64,000 nt of DNA from Saccharibacillus endophyticus (lineage in GTDB: Bacteria; Bacillota; Bacilli; Paenibacillales; Paenibacillaceae): contig NZ_JAAZWE010000002.1 in the NCBI RefSeq assembly GCF_013185185.1, positions 1 through 64,000 on the forward strand, written 5' to 3'. Shown one piece after another: positions 49,653 to 60,013 of the stretch (within the stretch, counting starts at the first letter, position 1; each line of letters opens with the position of its first letter). A model generated the notes under the pieces. That model had not been told where the DNA came from. It searched no databases and saw only the letters and a list, made by a program, of their open reading frames with translations. Both the position numbers and the translations under genes were made by a program.

Positions 49653-50932
49653 TATGCGCCGCGCACGATGGATACCGCGTGGCGATCCCAACGAATATGT
49701 TCGCGAAGGCGGGCATTAACCTCGTCCAGCGTCATGTTTTCATAGAGTTCCAGCACCGTAAACAGATCGCCGCCCGCAAACTTGTAACGGGTAAACTCGT
49801 GCGCAATGTTTTCGGGCGAATTGAGCATGCGCAGATAACCGCCGATTTTCTTTTTGCGCGCGCGTTCGAATGCTTTTTCGTCAAATCCGGTCTCCGCCAG
49901 CTTCGCCGCTTCTTCGCGAATGCGTTCGATCAACAGATCCGGATCGCGCGTATCGCCGCCGATCACGGAGAACGCATACTCCGGCGTTGCACGGAAGTCG
50001 CCGCCGAAGCCATCCGTGATCAAAGCCTCTTCATACAGCTTTTGATAGAGCGGCGTACTGTTTCCGAGCAGCAGATCGAGCATCACTTCCGTCGTCAGAT
50101 CCAGCTTGACCAGCTCCGTTCCGCTTACCTTCGGCGCCGGGTCTTTGAATCCGAACAAGCACTTGGGCAGCGATACCGGAAGGTTCAACTCTTTGCGCTC
50201 TTGGGATACTTGTTCCGGTTCCGGATCGAAGAAACGTTCGATTTCGGCTTGAGGGCCGTAATTTTTTGCATCCTGATTGCGTTTGACCTGCTCGATCACC
50301 TTCTCGGGATTAACGCCGCCTACGACAAACAGCAGCATATTGCTCGGATGGTAAAACGTATTGTAGCAGGCATACAGCGTTTCCTTGGAGATTTCGCTGA
50401 TCGATTCGATCGTGCCCGCAATATCGATATGGACGGGATGCACGCTGTACAGCGCTTCGATCAACCCGTAATACACGCGCCAATCCGGATTATCCTGATA
50501 CATCTGGATTTCCTGACCGATGATCCCTTTTTCCTTTTCCACGTTTTCGTCCGTGAAGTACGGATTTTGCACGAAATTGATTAGCGTTTCCAGGTTTTCT
50601 TCGATTTTTTCGGTCGCCGAGAACAAGTAAACCGTCTGATCGAAACTCGTAAAAGCGTTAGAAGAAGCTCCTTGCGTCGAAAATTTCAGAAAAACGTCGC
50701 CGTCAGGTTCTTCAAAGACTTTATGCTCCAAAAAGTGGGCGATGCCGTCCGGTACCCGATGCTCTTCCTGCCCGGCAACCCGGAAGCGATTATCGACCGA
50801 TCCGTAGTTGGTTGAAAAGGTAGCGTATGTTTTCTGGAAGCCTTCCTTCGGCAGCACGTAGACGCCGAGCCCGTTATCCAGTTTTTCATAATATAAAGTC
50901 TCTTGCAGATGCTCGTAGACAATGCGCTCCAT
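49652..50932 (-). CDS. ymfH: M16 family zinc peptidase (YmfH)
   Basis: A 426-residue pitrilysin-type metallopeptidase. The inverted zinc motif HFLEH is present near residue 67, with downstream Glu residues, so this is the catalytic member. The GGVNPEKV segment and the C-terminal half-domain complete the clam-shell fold. Its neighbour YmfF lacks the motif, and such pairs usually form a heterodimer. The start is ATG at 50932, two bases after the YmfF stop. Substrates in Bacillus are not well defined. Confidence 0.9.
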   Translation of the reverse strand: MERIVYEHLQETLYYEKLDNGLGVYVLPKEGFQKTYATFSTNYGSVDNRFRVAGQEEHRVPDGIAHFLEHKVFEEPDGDVFLKFSTQGASSNAFTSFDQTVYLFSATEKIEENLETLINFVQNPYFTDENVEKEKGIIGQEIQMYQDNPDWRVYYGLIEALYSVHPVHIDIAGTIESISEISKETLYACYNTFYHPSNMLLFVVGGVNPEKVIEQVKRNQDAKNYGPQAEIERFFDPEPEQVSQERKELNLPVSLPKCLFGFKDPAPKVSGTELVKLDLTTEVMLDLLLGNSTPLYQKLYEEALITDGFGGDFRATPEYAFSVIGGDTRDPDLLIERIREEAAKLAETGFDEKAFERARKKKIGGYLRMLNSPENIAHEFTRYKFAGGDLFTVLELYENMTLDEVNARLREHIRWDRHAVSIVRGA

Positions 50933-50934
50933 CG

Positions 50935-52221
50935 TTATTCCCCCTCTTTTCCGGTCAAAAAGTAAATGGTGTCGAGTCGGAAATTCTGCGCCGCTTCGGC
51001 TACCTGCCGCGTCGTCATGTTCTCGACTTGCTCGATCAGCTCGGAAACCGCACGTTCCCGTCCCGACAGACGTCCTCCGAAGTCATGATGAATCATCTGG
51101 AAAGCGGAATCGCGAATTTCGCGCAGATCATTACCCAGCATCGCTTGAGTCTGACTCAGTTCCGTTTCCGTAATTTCACCGGCTTTCATCGTGTCGAGCT
51201 GCACGCGGATGATGTCCAGCGCGCGGTCGTAGTTGCCGATTTCGATACCGGATTGAATCGTGCCGAACGCCTTGTGCGGCTCGTATTGCGACGACGCATA
51301 GTAGGCCAGGCTCGCTTTTTCGCGCACGTTTTGGAATAACTTGGAGTGCGGATATCCGCCCAGCACACCGTTATATACCAATGCTGCCGCATAACGGTCG
51401 TCCGCATAATCGATCGACGTCTTGAACCCGACGTTCAATTTGCCTTGCGAGACGTCCATCACTTCTTTGACGATATGCGGGTTGCCTACCCCTTCGTTTT
51501 TCTCGCTTCTGGCGTAGGTATGCGGGGAATGTCCCGGTCCGGCTACGTCGAAATGCTTATGCACGATGCTCCGTACTTCGTCCAATGTCGTATCGCCTAC
51601 CACGTAGAGATCCAGCGAAGCTTCCGACAACCATTTGCGATAAGATTCATGCAGGGCTGCCGCGTCGAGATGTTCCAACGCTTCGCGTTTGCCCAGAGCG
51701 TTCAAGCGATAGGATTCGCCCGCGAACATTTCCTCGACGCAGCGAACGCCTGCATAACGGGCTTTGTTGTTGATGATCGCGTCGAGCTTTTTGCGTACGT
51801 TATCGCGTTCGGCATCGACGAATTTAGGCTTGAATACGCCGTTTTCCAAAGCAGGTCGGGTAAGCGTCTCGCCGAGGAATGCCAGCGAGCTCTCCAAAAG
51901 CGGCTCGTTCGTGCTTACGAAAGCGTCGTTGATCGTATCCATGCGGAACTGCACGATCTGACTGCCGTCCCTTTTGTATACGTCAAAGCCGAATCCGGCT
52001 CCGTACAGCTCTTCCAAACGCTCGCGGAACAAGATCGTCTCCGGATAAGAGGCGTTGCCCCGGCGCAGCACGAACGGTGTCAGCGCAATCGGCGTTACGG
52101 TTTCTTCCTGAAGAGGGGCTCCGGCATATAAGGAAACGGCGAACGTTTTGAAGCGCTTGGTCGGCAATACGTGGATGCGAATTCGACCTTCTGCTGCCCG
52201 TTCAAATCCTGGGGTACCCAT
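50935..52221 (-). CDS. ymfF: M16-like non-catalytic peptidase partner (YmfF)
   Basis: A 428-residue M16-fold protein without HxxEH: the matching region reads LTPFVLRRGNASYPE. The C-terminal half keeps the M16_C pattern (GVLGGYPHSKLFQNVREKASLAYYA). It is probably the non-catalytic subunit paired with YmfH, as in other two-gene M16B systems. The ATG at 52221 has AAGGAG eight bases upstream; a GTG nine bases earlier is possible. First gene of the ymfF-ymfH-ymfI operon. Confidence 0.88.
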   Translation of the reverse strand: MGTPGFERAAEGRIRIHVLPTKRFKTFAVSLYAGAPLQEETVTPIALTPFVLRRGNASYPETILFRERLEELYGAGFGFDVYKRDGSQIVQFRMDTINDAFVSTNEPLLESSLAFLGETLTRPALENGVFKPKFVDAERDNVRKKLDAIINNKARYAGVRCVEEMFAGESYRLNALGKREALEHLDAAALHESYRKWLSEASLDLYVVGDTTLDEVRSIVHKHFDVAGPGHSPHTYARSEKNEGVGNPHIVKEVMDVSQGKLNVGFKTSIDYADDRYAAALVYNGVLGGYPHSKLFQNVREKASLAYYASSQYEPHKAFGTIQSGIEIGNYDRALDIIRVQLDTMKAGEITETELSQTQAMLGNDLREIRDSAFQMIHHDFGGRLSGRERAVSELIEQVENMTTRQVAEAAQNFRLDTIYFLTGKEGE

Positions 52222-52381
52222 CGTTATCACTCCTTAGACTTTTGGCGAATTCTGCTCAAACATTTGATGCCCATTGACTCTTTAACCATTCTTGACTATT
52301 TTATACTACCGCGAAGAGCGGAATCAACTTATGAGGCGCATGCAGCAACGAACATTGATTAAAAAGGCTCTTTGAACGGAC

Positions 52382-52443
52382 AAAAAAAGACTTCGACGCT
52401 GCATAAGAAAGCCTTTTTCCTTTTGCAGGCGTCGAAATCTTTT
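52382..52443 (-). terminator. Terminator of ftsK
   Basis: AAGATTTCGACGCCTGCA pairs with TGCAGCGTCGAAGTCTTT on the reverse strand, with small mismatches, then TTTTTT. Confidence 0.78.
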
Positions 52444-52483
52444 ATTTTGAAAGGTTAAACCCTGATTGGTTTGTGTCAGACGC

Positions 52484-55276
52484 TTACGAATTTGCCGCTG
52501 CGCGACTCGCCTGAAGCTGTTCGATCGAGATCAGCACCTCACGCGGCTTGCTGCCCTCGTACGGGCCGACGATGCCGCGGGCTTCCATCGAGTCGACCAG
52601 GCGCGCCGCGCGCGTGTAGCCGACTCTCATGCGCCGCTGAAGCAGCGAGACGGAAGCCTGCTTGGCTTCAACGACAATCTGCACCGCCTGATCATACAAT
52701 TCGTCCAATGCTTCTTCCGGTTCGGCAGCAGTGTCGTCGATTTCCGGAACCAGATCCGTATCGTATTCGGCTTCCGCTTGTCCGCTGCAATAGGCCACGA
52801 TCTCTTCCACTTCGTTATCGCTTAAGAAAGCGCCTTGCACCCGGACAGGCTTCGACGCCCCCATCGGCATGAACAGCATATCGCCGCGACCGAGCAGTTT
52901 CTCCGCACCGCCCATATCGAGGATCGTGCGCGAGTCGACCTGGGACGATACGCCGAAAGCGATCCGGGACGGAATGTTCGCCTTGATCACCCCCGTGATG
53001 ACGTCGACCGACGGGCGCTGAGTCGCGATGATCAAGTGAATCCCTGCCGCCCGGGCCATTTGAGCAAGACGGGCGATCGCGTCTTCCACATCGCCGGCTG
53101 CGACCATCATCAAGTCCGCCAACTCGTCGACGATGACCACGATATACGGAAGAACGGCGGATGGATTGTCTTTCATCAGCGTGTTGTAGCCTTCGATGTT
53201 GCGCGTTGATGACTTGGAGAACAGTTCGTACCGTTTTTCCATCTCGACCACGATCTTTTTCAAAGCCAACGATGCCCGTTTCGGATCGGTAACGACCGGC
53301 GCAAGCAAATGCGGAATGCCGTTGTAGATATTCAACTCGACCATTTTGGGATCGACCATCAGGAACTTCACTTCGTCCGGTTTCGCTTTATACAGAATGC
53401 TGGCGATAATGCCGTTGATGCAGACCGACTTACCCGAACCGGTTGCCCCGGCCACCAGCAAATGGGGCATCCGGGCAAGGTTGCCGACAATGGTCTGACC
53501 GGAAATGTCTCGGCCGAACGCTACGGTAAGTTTCGAAGGCGCATCGGCAAACACGGAGGTGTCCATGACTTCGCGCATGGTGACCATCGAAACTTCGTTG
53601 TTCGGCACTTCGATTCCGATCGCCGACTTGCCCGGAATCGGAGCTTCCATCCGAATGTCTTTGGCCGCGAGCGCCAGCGCGATATCGTCGGTCAGACCGA
53701 CGACTCGGCTGACTTTCACGCCGACGTCGGGCTGGATCTCGTAGCGGGTAACGGCCGGACCGCGCACTACTTCCAGAACGCGCGCCCGGACGCCGAAGCT
53801 TTCGAGCGTCGTTTCCAGCTTATGCGCCGTCTGCATATAATCCGCTTGATTAGCTGATGCGTTCTCGTCTTCTTTCGGCAAGGCAAGCAATTTCAGCGGC
53901 GGCAGTTTATACGGCTTGGGCGGCGGCTTGATCGGGGCTTCCGCAAGCTCGCCGGCTGTCGCCGGAATCGAAGGGTCACCTTCGGGAAGCGCGGCTTTTG
54001 CGCCCGCTGAAGAAACTGTCTCCATAGGATTGGCAACGCCATCGGCAGCCATTGGATTTGAATCCGCAATCGGCAGCGCTACGGCTTCCACAAAATCATC
54101 AGCGTCATCGTCTACCGTTAATGTCGAACCCTGATCAGACTCGGCAGTGCGAGATTTCTCGGATCGGATATGTTCGAAGAAATCACGAATGATCGGGCCT
54201 TGTCGATCTCGATCGGACAGAGCATCGCTTGGAGCAGCAGCATCAGGCGGAATTTCACCCGGTTCAACCGCCCCTTTTAAAGCTTCATTCGTTTGTACCT
54301 CTTTCAGTTCGCTAGGTAGCCGGTAAACGCCCGTAATTTTAAAACCTTCGCGCTGCGGCAAGTCTTCCTGGTCTTCCGACTCTGCCGCAAGCTTTTTCTT
54401 TCGACCTCTCAAAACTCCGGTAAGGTTGCGGTTCGCTTCTTCCGGTTCCTCTTCCTCGGATTTCGGAAGGGCAGCGAGGCGTGTCTCTTCAGATTTCGCT
54501 TTTTCTTTGGCCCGAATTTCAGCTTTCTTTTCCGCTTCAATCTTGCGCTGTTCGGCGGCTTGCCGTTCTTCTTTCAGACGCTCTCCGGCGGAACGCGCGG
54601 CTTCACCTGCTTTACGACGTATCATATTCATTAAGTCGACGTAGGACATCTGTGTGATCAGCATAATACCGATAATCAGCAAAACTCCTGAAGCCAATTT
54701 TGCCCCAGTCATCCCGACCATCAGATACAAAAGAGACAGAAGCAGTGCTCCGAAGTACCCTCCGCCAATCGGCCTTAAAAAGGGAGTGATCTGGTTCATT
54801 TCCGCGTTCGGTGCAATTAAAGAGCGGTGTAGATCTCCTTGTGCAGCGGACAAAATCCCGCCCGCGCTCATCTGTCCTTCCAGTTCGATATGACTTTGCG
54901 CTTCACCGATCGAAAGCATGAGCACGCCTGCCAGGGAAACCAACAGCACACCCGACTTGCGTGCACTCCACCCATAAGGCAATCCTCGTCGAATCATGAG
55001 ATATAATCCTGTATAAATACCGAGCACAGGAATCACCGCATAAGCTTTTCCCAATACTAATCCAAAACCTGCGGACAGCAGTTGACCGATAAAGGCTTGT
55101 CCCGACAATCCGATCACCGATAAGGTAATCAGCACAATACCGTAAATTTCGTATTTAAGGGCGCTAGCAAGCGAACCCGTTTTCTTTTTTTTGCTTTTTG
55201 TTGATGATGTGCGGCTGCCGCTAGAACGGGCTTTACTGCTGCCAGTCCTTGTCCCCGTACTTTTTTTCTGAGCCAC
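52484..55276 (-). CDS. ftsK: DNA translocase FtsK/SpoIIIE
   Basis: A 930-residue septal DNA pump. A basic Ser/Thr/Lys-rich start leads to four or five membrane spans (about residues 35-205). A charged linker of about 290 residues follows. The RecA-like motor has Walker [10 protein letters not shown], Walker B in [12 protein letters not shown], and the RPSVDVITG sensor. The C-terminal gamma winged helix (residues 860-925; [18 protein letters not shown]) reads DNA polarity. The start is GTG at 55276 with GGGGGGA. Whether it is the vegetative FtsK or SpoIIIE type is not decided. Confidence 0.95.
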   Translation of the reverse strand: MAQKKSTGTRTGSSKARSSGSRTSSTKSKKKKTGSLASALKYEIYGIVLITLSVIGLSGQAFIGQLLSAGFGLVLGKAYAVIPVLGIYTGLYLMIRRGLPYGWSARKSGVLLVSLAGVLMLSIGEAQSHIELEGQMSAGGILSAAQGDLHRSLIAPNAEMNQITPFLRPIGGGYFGALLLSLLYLMVGMTGAKLASGVLLIIGIMLITQMSYVDLMNMIRRKAGEAARSAGERLKEERQAAEQRKIEAEKKAEIRAKEKAKSEETRLAALPKSEEEEPEEANRNLTGVLRGRKKKLAAESEDQEDLPQREGFKITGVYRLPSELKEVQTNEALKGAVEPGEIPPDAAAPSDALSDRDRQGPIIRDFFEHIRSEKSRTAESDQGSTLTVDDDADDFVEAVALPIADSNPMAADGVANPMETVSSAGAKAALPEGDPSIPATAGELAEAPIKPPPKPYKLPPLKLLALPKEDENASANQADYMQTAHKLETTLESFGVRARVLEVVRGPAVTRYEIQPDVGVKVSRVVGLTDDIALALAAKDIRMEAPIPGKSAIGIEVPNNEVSMVTMREVMDTSVFADAPSKLTVAFGRDISGQTIVGNLARMPHLLVAGATGSGKSVCINGIIASILYKAKPDEVKFLMVDPKMVELNIYNGIPHLLAPVVTDPKRASLALKKIVVEMEKRYELFSKSSTRNIEGYNTLMKDNPSAVLPYIVVIVDELADLMMVAAGDVEDAIARLAQMARAAGIHLIIATQRPSVDVITGVIKANIPSRIAFGVSSQVDSRTILDMGGAEKLLGRGDMLFMPMGASKPVRVQGAFLSDNEVEEIVAYCSGQAEAEYDTDLVPEIDDTAAEPEEALDELYDQAVQIVVEAKQASVSLLQRRMRVGYTRAARLVDSMEARGIVGPYEGSKPREVLISIEQLQASRAAANS

Positions 55277-55471
55277 TTCGATCCCCCCTGGCTTTGACAC
55301 ACTCTTCCCATAATAGCACATAAGTTCGCCAAAAGGCAGAGAAAAACCTTCTTCCGTAATCGACTCCCATCACCTATTGAATCTAATGTATGTTGCGACG
55401 ACTCGTTGCTTTCGATTCAAACTTGTACCTCTTATCCAGTCGATCCTATGTAAGATTTTTCGCGTATGAAA

Positions 55472-55509
55472 TAAAACGGCGACGTTGCAAAATATTTCGC
55501 AACGTCGCC
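55472..55509 (-). terminator. Terminator of rnj
   Basis: GGCGACGTTGC and GCAACGTCGCC form a perfect 11-bp stem, followed by TTTTATTTC on the reverse strand. Confidence 0.85.
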
Positions 55510-55532
55510 TAAGTCAAGCTTTGAAATTTTAA

Positions 55533-57215
55533 TTAAACTTCCATAATGATCGGCAGAATCATTGGACGACGACGCGTTTGGTCGAACAGGAAACGTCCCA
55601 ACGAATCTTTCACGCCCGACTTGAGCGAAGCCCATTCGTTGACGTTTTCGCTCATCAGACGCTGCAGCGTGCTGGTCACGACGCGATTCGCTTCATCCAG
55701 CAGTCCTTCCGATTCACGTACATAAACGAAACCGCGCGAGATGATGTCCGGACCGGAAACGATGCGTCCATCCTGCTTGCTGAGTGTAACCACAACAACC
55801 AGAATACCGTCTTGCGACAACAGTTTGCGGTCGCGCAGTACGATATTGCCGACATCGCCGACACCCAGTCCGTCGATCAACACGTTGCCGGAAGGTACTT
55901 TACCCGCTTTGCGTGCTTCACCGTTCTGGATTTCCACGACATCACCGATATCGACCAGGAAGATGTTATCCGGTTCGACGCCGACGGATTCACCCAGTTG
56001 TGCGTGCTTGCGCAGCATGCGGTATTCACCGTGGATCGGGATAAAGAATTTCGGACGCATTAGGTTCAGCATCAGTTTCAGTTCTTCTTGCGAACCGTGA
56101 CCGGATACGTGAACGCCTTTGTTCGATCCGCTATAGATGACTTCCGCACCCAAACGGAACAGGGCATCGATTGTGCGGCCCACATATTTTTCGTTACCCG
56201 GTACCGGCGTTGCCGCGATGATTACGGTATCGCCTGGCAAAATGTCCACTTTACGGTGCGTGGAACGCGCCATGCGACTGAGTGCCGACATGGGTTCGCC
56301 TTGGCTGCCCGTGCAAAGAATCGCCACGCGGTCTGCGCCGATACGGTTGATTTCTTCCGGTTCGATGATCATGCCTTCCGGAATCTCCAGATAGCCGAGT
56401 TCCGAAGCGATCGCTACGACATTGACCATGCTGCGGCCGATGACGACGATTTTGCGATCTGTCGCAATTGCGGCATTTACAACCTGCTGAATCCGGTGCA
56501 CGTTGGAAGCGAATGTCGCCACGACAACGCGTTGGCGAGCTTTACGGAAGATATCTTCCAGTACGACGCCTACACTGCGCTCCGAAGGCGTGAATCCAGG
56601 CTTCTCGGCATTCGTGCTGTCCGACAGCAGGGCGAGTACGCCTTTTTGGCCGATTTCCGCCATACGTTGCAGATCAGCGAACTGATCATTAACCGGCGTA
56701 TGGTCGAACTTAAAGTCGCCTGTATGAACCACGTTACCTTCCGGCGTTTCGATGCATACACCGACGGAGTCCGGAATACTATGGTTGGTTTTGAAGAACG
56801 TAGCGGTCAGCGAGCTGCCCAGCTTCAGTTCCGAATCCGCATTGATCAGAATTCGTTTGGTTTCGCCAAGCAGGTTTGCTTCGCGGAGTTTATTTTCGAT
56901 CAGGCCAAGCGTGAGTTTTGTGGCATACAAAGGCACGTTCAAATGTTTCATTACGTAAGGCAGACCGCCGATATGGTCTTCGTGTCCGTGCGTAATAATA
57001 ATCGCTTTTACTTTATCGCGATTTTCCGTCAGGTAGCTGATATCCGGAATAACAAGGTCAATGCCGAGCATATCCTCTTCCGGGAATTTCAAGCCTGCAT
57101 CGATGACAACGATATCATCTTCATATTGCACGACATACATATTTTTACCAATTTCGCCGACGCCGCCAAGAGCGAAGATACTTAACTTCTCCGCATTATT
57201 ATTTTTCTTTGCCAA
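55533..57215 (-). CDS. rnjB: Ribonuclease J
   Basis: A 560-residue metallo-beta-lactamase/beta-CASP nuclease with 5'-exo and endonuclease activity on RNA. The zinc motif is HGHEDH; the beta-CASP part includes LLSDSTNAEKPG, CTGSQGEP and SGHGSQEEL. The locus between dapA and ftsK corresponds to B. subtilis ymfA (rnjB), hence the symbol, but the motif is intact and J1 versus J2 is not proven. The start is TTG at 57215, ten bases after AGGAGG. The leader of about 230 nt holds a long hairpin. Confidence 0.92.
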   Translation of the reverse strand: MAKKNNNAEKLSIFALGGVGEIGKNMYVVQYEDDIVVIDAGLKFPEEDMLGIDLVIPDISYLTENRDKVKAIIITHGHEDHIGGLPYVMKHLNVPLYATKLTLGLIENKLREANLLGETKRILINADSELKLGSSLTATFFKTNHSIPDSVGVCIETPEGNVVHTGDFKFDHTPVNDQFADLQRMAEIGQKGVLALLSDSTNAEKPGFTPSERSVGVVLEDIFRKARQRVVVATFASNVHRIQQVVNAAIATDRKIVVIGRSMVNVVAIASELGYLEIPEGMIIEPEEINRIGADRVAILCTGSQGEPMSALSRMARSTHRKVDILPGDTVIIAATPVPGNEKYVGRTIDALFRLGAEVIYSGSNKGVHVSGHGSQEELKLMLNLMRPKFFIPIHGEYRMLRKHAQLGESVGVEPDNIFLVDIGDVVEIQNGEARKAGKVPSGNVLIDGLGVGDVGNIVLRDRKLLSQDGILVVVVTLSKQDGRIVSGPDIISRGFVYVRESEGLLDEANRVVTSTLQRLMSENVNEWASLKSGVKDSLGRFLFDQTRRRPMILPIIMEV

Positions 57216-57319
57216 GATAGGTAAACCTCCTAATAAAGTCATAGTCTATTTGTTTTATAAAAGTTGGACGTTTGCTATTTTTCCGGTTTTTGGCATAGCT
57301 CGAACAAGGACTTTCATCG

Positions 57320-57368
57320 TTGATGATTCGAGAGGGCTTTTTGTACGCAAAAGCCGCTCGATATCATC
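57320..57368 (-). other. Hairpin in the rnj 5' leader
   Basis: GATGAT..CGAG..GGCTTTT and AAAAGCC..CTCG..ATCATC pair across a short TGTACGC loop, giving a stem of about 20 bp with small bulges, 100-150 nt before the start codon. It is not followed by a T run. It could be an autoregulatory or stabilising element. Confidence 0.55.
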
Positions 57369-57447
57369 CGATCAAGCCGATGCACGAACCTCCGTCAAAT
57401 ATGGTTCGTGTTGTTTTTCTATAACCCGCACCCAGTCACTTGCGTCC

Positions 57448-57477
57448 ATTATACATGAATGAAAACCCAAAATACAA
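57448..57477 (-). promoter_or_regulatory. rnj promoter
   Basis: On the reverse strand TTGTAT (57477-57472), an 18-nt spacer and a perfect TATAAT (57453-57448). Confidence 0.7.
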
Positions 57478-57510
57478 GTCGAAAGCCCTGTCATTCCCTC
57501 TTGGGGGGCG

Positions 57511-57656
57511 GGAAGCGAGAAGACTGCGAGAGAAATTCGTTTCGGTCGCGTGTTGAAATCGAGAAAATTGATTGAAACTTGGATTGGTTTTTCTCGATTT
57601 TAAAGGCGATCGCTATCGCTCCTACACTGAATTTCTCTCTCCGTCTTCTCGCTTCT
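57511..57656 (+). repeat. Structured intergenic repeat element R3
   Basis: Between dapA and rnj, where no gene is visible. Outer arms GGAAGCGAGAAGAC (57511-57524) with 57643-57656, one G-T pair. Next GAGAGAAATTC (57528-57538) with GAATTTCTCTC (57629-57639). A central 15-bp stem, TTGAAATCGAGAAAA (57553-57567) with 57589-57603, has one G-T pair and a 21-nt loop. A small GCGAT/ATCGC hairpin sits in the 3' half. The unpaired blocks TTCGTTTCGGTCGCGTG, AAAGGCGA and CCTACACTGAA recur in R1. Confidence 0.75.
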
Positions 57657-57773
57657 AGTTACTTTTGATACTATCGACACTTTAAGGCTTAAGGCTTTCT
57701 TCAAAAAGCATTCAATTCTACTGAATTTAGCTATCTACCATCCGCTCTAATCGGAGACGGATTTTTCTTAATA

Positions 57774-57808
57774 AAAAAAGCGCAGTTTCCGTGAGGAAAC
57801 AGCGCTTT
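57774..57808 (-). terminator. Terminator of dapA
   Basis: AAAGCGC..TTTCC and GGAAA..GCGCTTT pair around GTGA, with seven T on the reverse strand. Confidence 0.82.
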
Positions 57809-57839
57809 GCTTACACTACAAGCCTTTTAAGCTAAATCT

Positions 57840-58724
57840 TCAAGCAAAATCGGCCATGAAGTTTTGAATATAACTCTTTTCGTCCTCTGTCGCGTCGACG
57901 AGCGGCAAGCGGACTCCGCCGACTTGCAGGCCGCGCAGCGTTAAGGCGTACTTGATCGCGACCGGGTTGGGTACCGGGTGCGGACAAGCGAACAGTCCTT
58001 TGAATACGGGCAGCAGCGAGTGGTAGATGCGTGTTGCTTCGCCGGCGTTACCGCTGGCGTGCGCGGTGAGCATCTCGCTCATTTTTGCGCCGACTACGTG
58101 ACTGGCCACGCTGACGATGCCGTAGGCGCCGACAGACAATGCAGGCAGAGAAGCGGCGTCGTCTCCGGAATAGATGCGGAAGCCTTCCGGTGCATTCGAA
58201 GCGATATAAGCCACCTGGTCCATCGAAGCGCATTCTTTGACCGCTACGACATTAGGCAGTTCCGCAAGGCGCAACGTCGTGGCTCCTTCCAGGTTCGAAG
58301 CTGTACGGCTCGGTACGTTGTACAACATGACCGGAAGCGAAGTGGCCTGTGCAATGGCGGAAAAGTGCGCGTATAACCCTTCTTGATTCGGACGGTTATA
58401 ATACGGCACGACCAGCAGCAAAGCGTCCGCTCCGGCACGCTCCGCCGCTTGTGACAGCTCGATACTGTGATGCGTATCGTTGCTGCCCGTTCCGGCGATA
58501 ATCTTACAGCGTCCCGCCGCATGGCGGACCGAGACTTCAAGAAGCTGGATCTTTTCTTCATCCGTCAACGTAGGCGATTCGCCCGTCGTGCCGAACACGA
58601 CGATCGACTCCGTGCGCTGCTGTTCAATCAACATATCGATCAGCGCGGGAACTTGGTCCCACGCAACTTCCCCTTGCTTGTCGAAAGGAGTGACCATGGC
58701 AGTTATCAAACGTCCGAACTCCAT
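57840..58724 (-). CDS. dapA: 4-hydroxy-tetrahydrodipicolinate synthase
   Basis: Condenses pyruvate with aspartate semialdehyde in the lysine/diaminopimelate pathway. The 294 residues form a TIM barrel, with GTTGESPTL near the N terminus, YNVPSRTASN carrying the active-site Tyr, and VVAVKEC carrying the Schiff-base Lys. The start is ATG at 58724. It is the third gene of the asd-dapG-dapA operon, after a 53-bp gap, and is followed by a terminator and element R3. Confidence 0.96.
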   Translation of the reverse strand: MEFGRLITAMVTPFDKQGEVAWDQVPALIDMLIEQQRTESIVVFGTTGESPTLTDEEKIQLLEVSVRHAAGRCKIIAGTGSNDTHHSIELSQAAERAGADALLLVVPYYNRPNQEGLYAHFSAIAQATSLPVMLYNVPSRTASNLEGATTLRLAELPNVVAVKECASMDQVAYIASNAPEGFRIYSGDDAASLPALSVGAYGIVSVASHVVGAKMSEMLTAHASGNAGEATRIYHSLLPVFKGLFACPHPVPNPVAIKYALTLRGLQVGGVRLPLVDATEDEKSYIQNFMADFA

Positions 58725-58777
58725 TTTCCATTCGCCCCTTTTTCCTGCGTCAAGATCTCTCTATCTGCTTTTAAAAA

Positions 58778-59998
58778 TCAACGGTGCAGTTCAAAACGGG
58801 TATGCAGCGCTTTGAGCGCCTTAACCATATCGTCTTTTTTCACTAACACCCAAATGGTCGTATTCGAATCTGCCGACTGCAAAATTTGTACGTTTTGCAG
58901 CGTCAGTGCTTCTACGATATGCGACATAATGCCCGGCACGCCGTTAATCCCTCCGCCGATCACGGACACTTTCGCGCAACCGCTCAGCGCACGCGGCTCA
59001 TAACCGATTCCCCGCAGCGCGGTCAGCGCACGCTCCGCCTCCGAATCGAATACCGTATAGACGGCGCCGACCGGCGTCACGTTGATAAAGTCGACGCTGA
59101 TTGCATTTTCGGCCATCGCTTTAAATACGTTCAAAGACAGCTGACCGCTAGGGTCCGGCTGTTCCACCGTAATTTGCGTTACGCCGTTCACGTACGCGAT
59201 CCCGGTTACGAAGCGATCAATAACGCCCGCCGAAACATCGGCAAAGTTCTCCGGATGCGTGACGAGAGTGCCTTCCTCTTCCGAAAACGTCGAGCGAACC
59301 CGAACCGGAATCTGTGCTTGCATGGCAATTTCCACGGCGCGGGGATGAATGACTTTCGCTCCCTGGTAGGCCATATTGCAGATTTCGGTATAACTCACCA
59401 CTTCAAGCGGCTTGGCATCTTCAACCAAGCGAGGATCAGCAGTCAGAATGCCGTTTACATCGGTATAGATATCGACGATCTCCGCATGAAGGGCAGCGCC
59501 GAGCGCCGTTGCCGACGTATCGCTGCCGCCCCGTCCCAGCGTCGTCAGATCGCCGTATTCGTTTTGTCCTTGGAAACCGGTTACGATGACCACGCTATGA
59601 TCTTGCAATTCGCGCAAGATTCGCTCCGGACGCATCTCCAAAATCCGCGCGTTGCCAAAGTGGCTGTCTGTCATGAATCCGGCTTGTGCTCCCGTCAAGA
59701 CGGTTGCATCAATGCCTTCCTGGTGCAAAATACCGCAAAGCGTAGCTGCAGAGATAATCTCTCCGCAGCCCATGAGCAGATCTTTTTCCTTGGCAGGCAG
59801 CGACTTTCCGCTTGTGGAAGCCGCCCATCCCAGCAAGGTATCGGTCGCATAAGGATCGCCGCTGCGTCCCATAGCGGATACGACGACCACCAGCTGATAG
59901 CCGGCAGCCAACTCGCGTTGAACATGACGGACGACGTGCGCTCTCGCTTCTTCCGAAGAGAGCGACGTTCCGCCGAATTTCTGAACCCGAATAGCCAT
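58778..59998 (-). CDS. dapG: Aspartate kinase I (diaminopimelate-sensitive type)
   Basis: Phosphorylates aspartate, the first step towards diaminopimelate, lysine, threonine and methionine. Of 406 residues, the amino-acid-kinase domain (1-260) has VQKFGGTSLSS and LGRGGSDTSATAL. Two ACT domains follow (ITVEQPDPSGQL; KVSVIGGGINGVPGI) for allosteric control. Its place between asd and dapA matches B. subtilis dapG. The start is ATG at 59998 with AAAGGAAG, 15 bp after the asd stop. Confidence 0.94.
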   Translation of the reverse strand: MAIRVQKFGGTSLSSEEARAHVVRHVQRELAAGYQLVVVVSAMGRSGDPYATDTLLGWAASTSGKSLPAKEKDLLMGCGEIISAATLCGILHQEGIDATVLTGAQAGFMTDSHFGNARILEMRPERILRELQDHSVVIVTGFQGQNEYGDLTTLGRGGSDTSATALGAALHAEIVDIYTDVNGILTADPRLVEDAKPLEVVSYTEICNMAYQGAKVIHPRAVEIAMQAQIPVRVRSTFSEEEGTLVTHPENFADVSAGVIDRFVTGIAYVNGVTQITVEQPDPSGQLSLNVFKAMAENAISVDFINVTPVGAVYTVFDSEAERALTALRGIGYEPRALSGCAKVSVIGGGINGVPGIMSHIVEALTLQNVQILQSADSNTTIWVLVKKDDMVKALKALHTRFELHR

Positions 59999-60013
59999 GT
60001 TCTCTTCCTTTCG

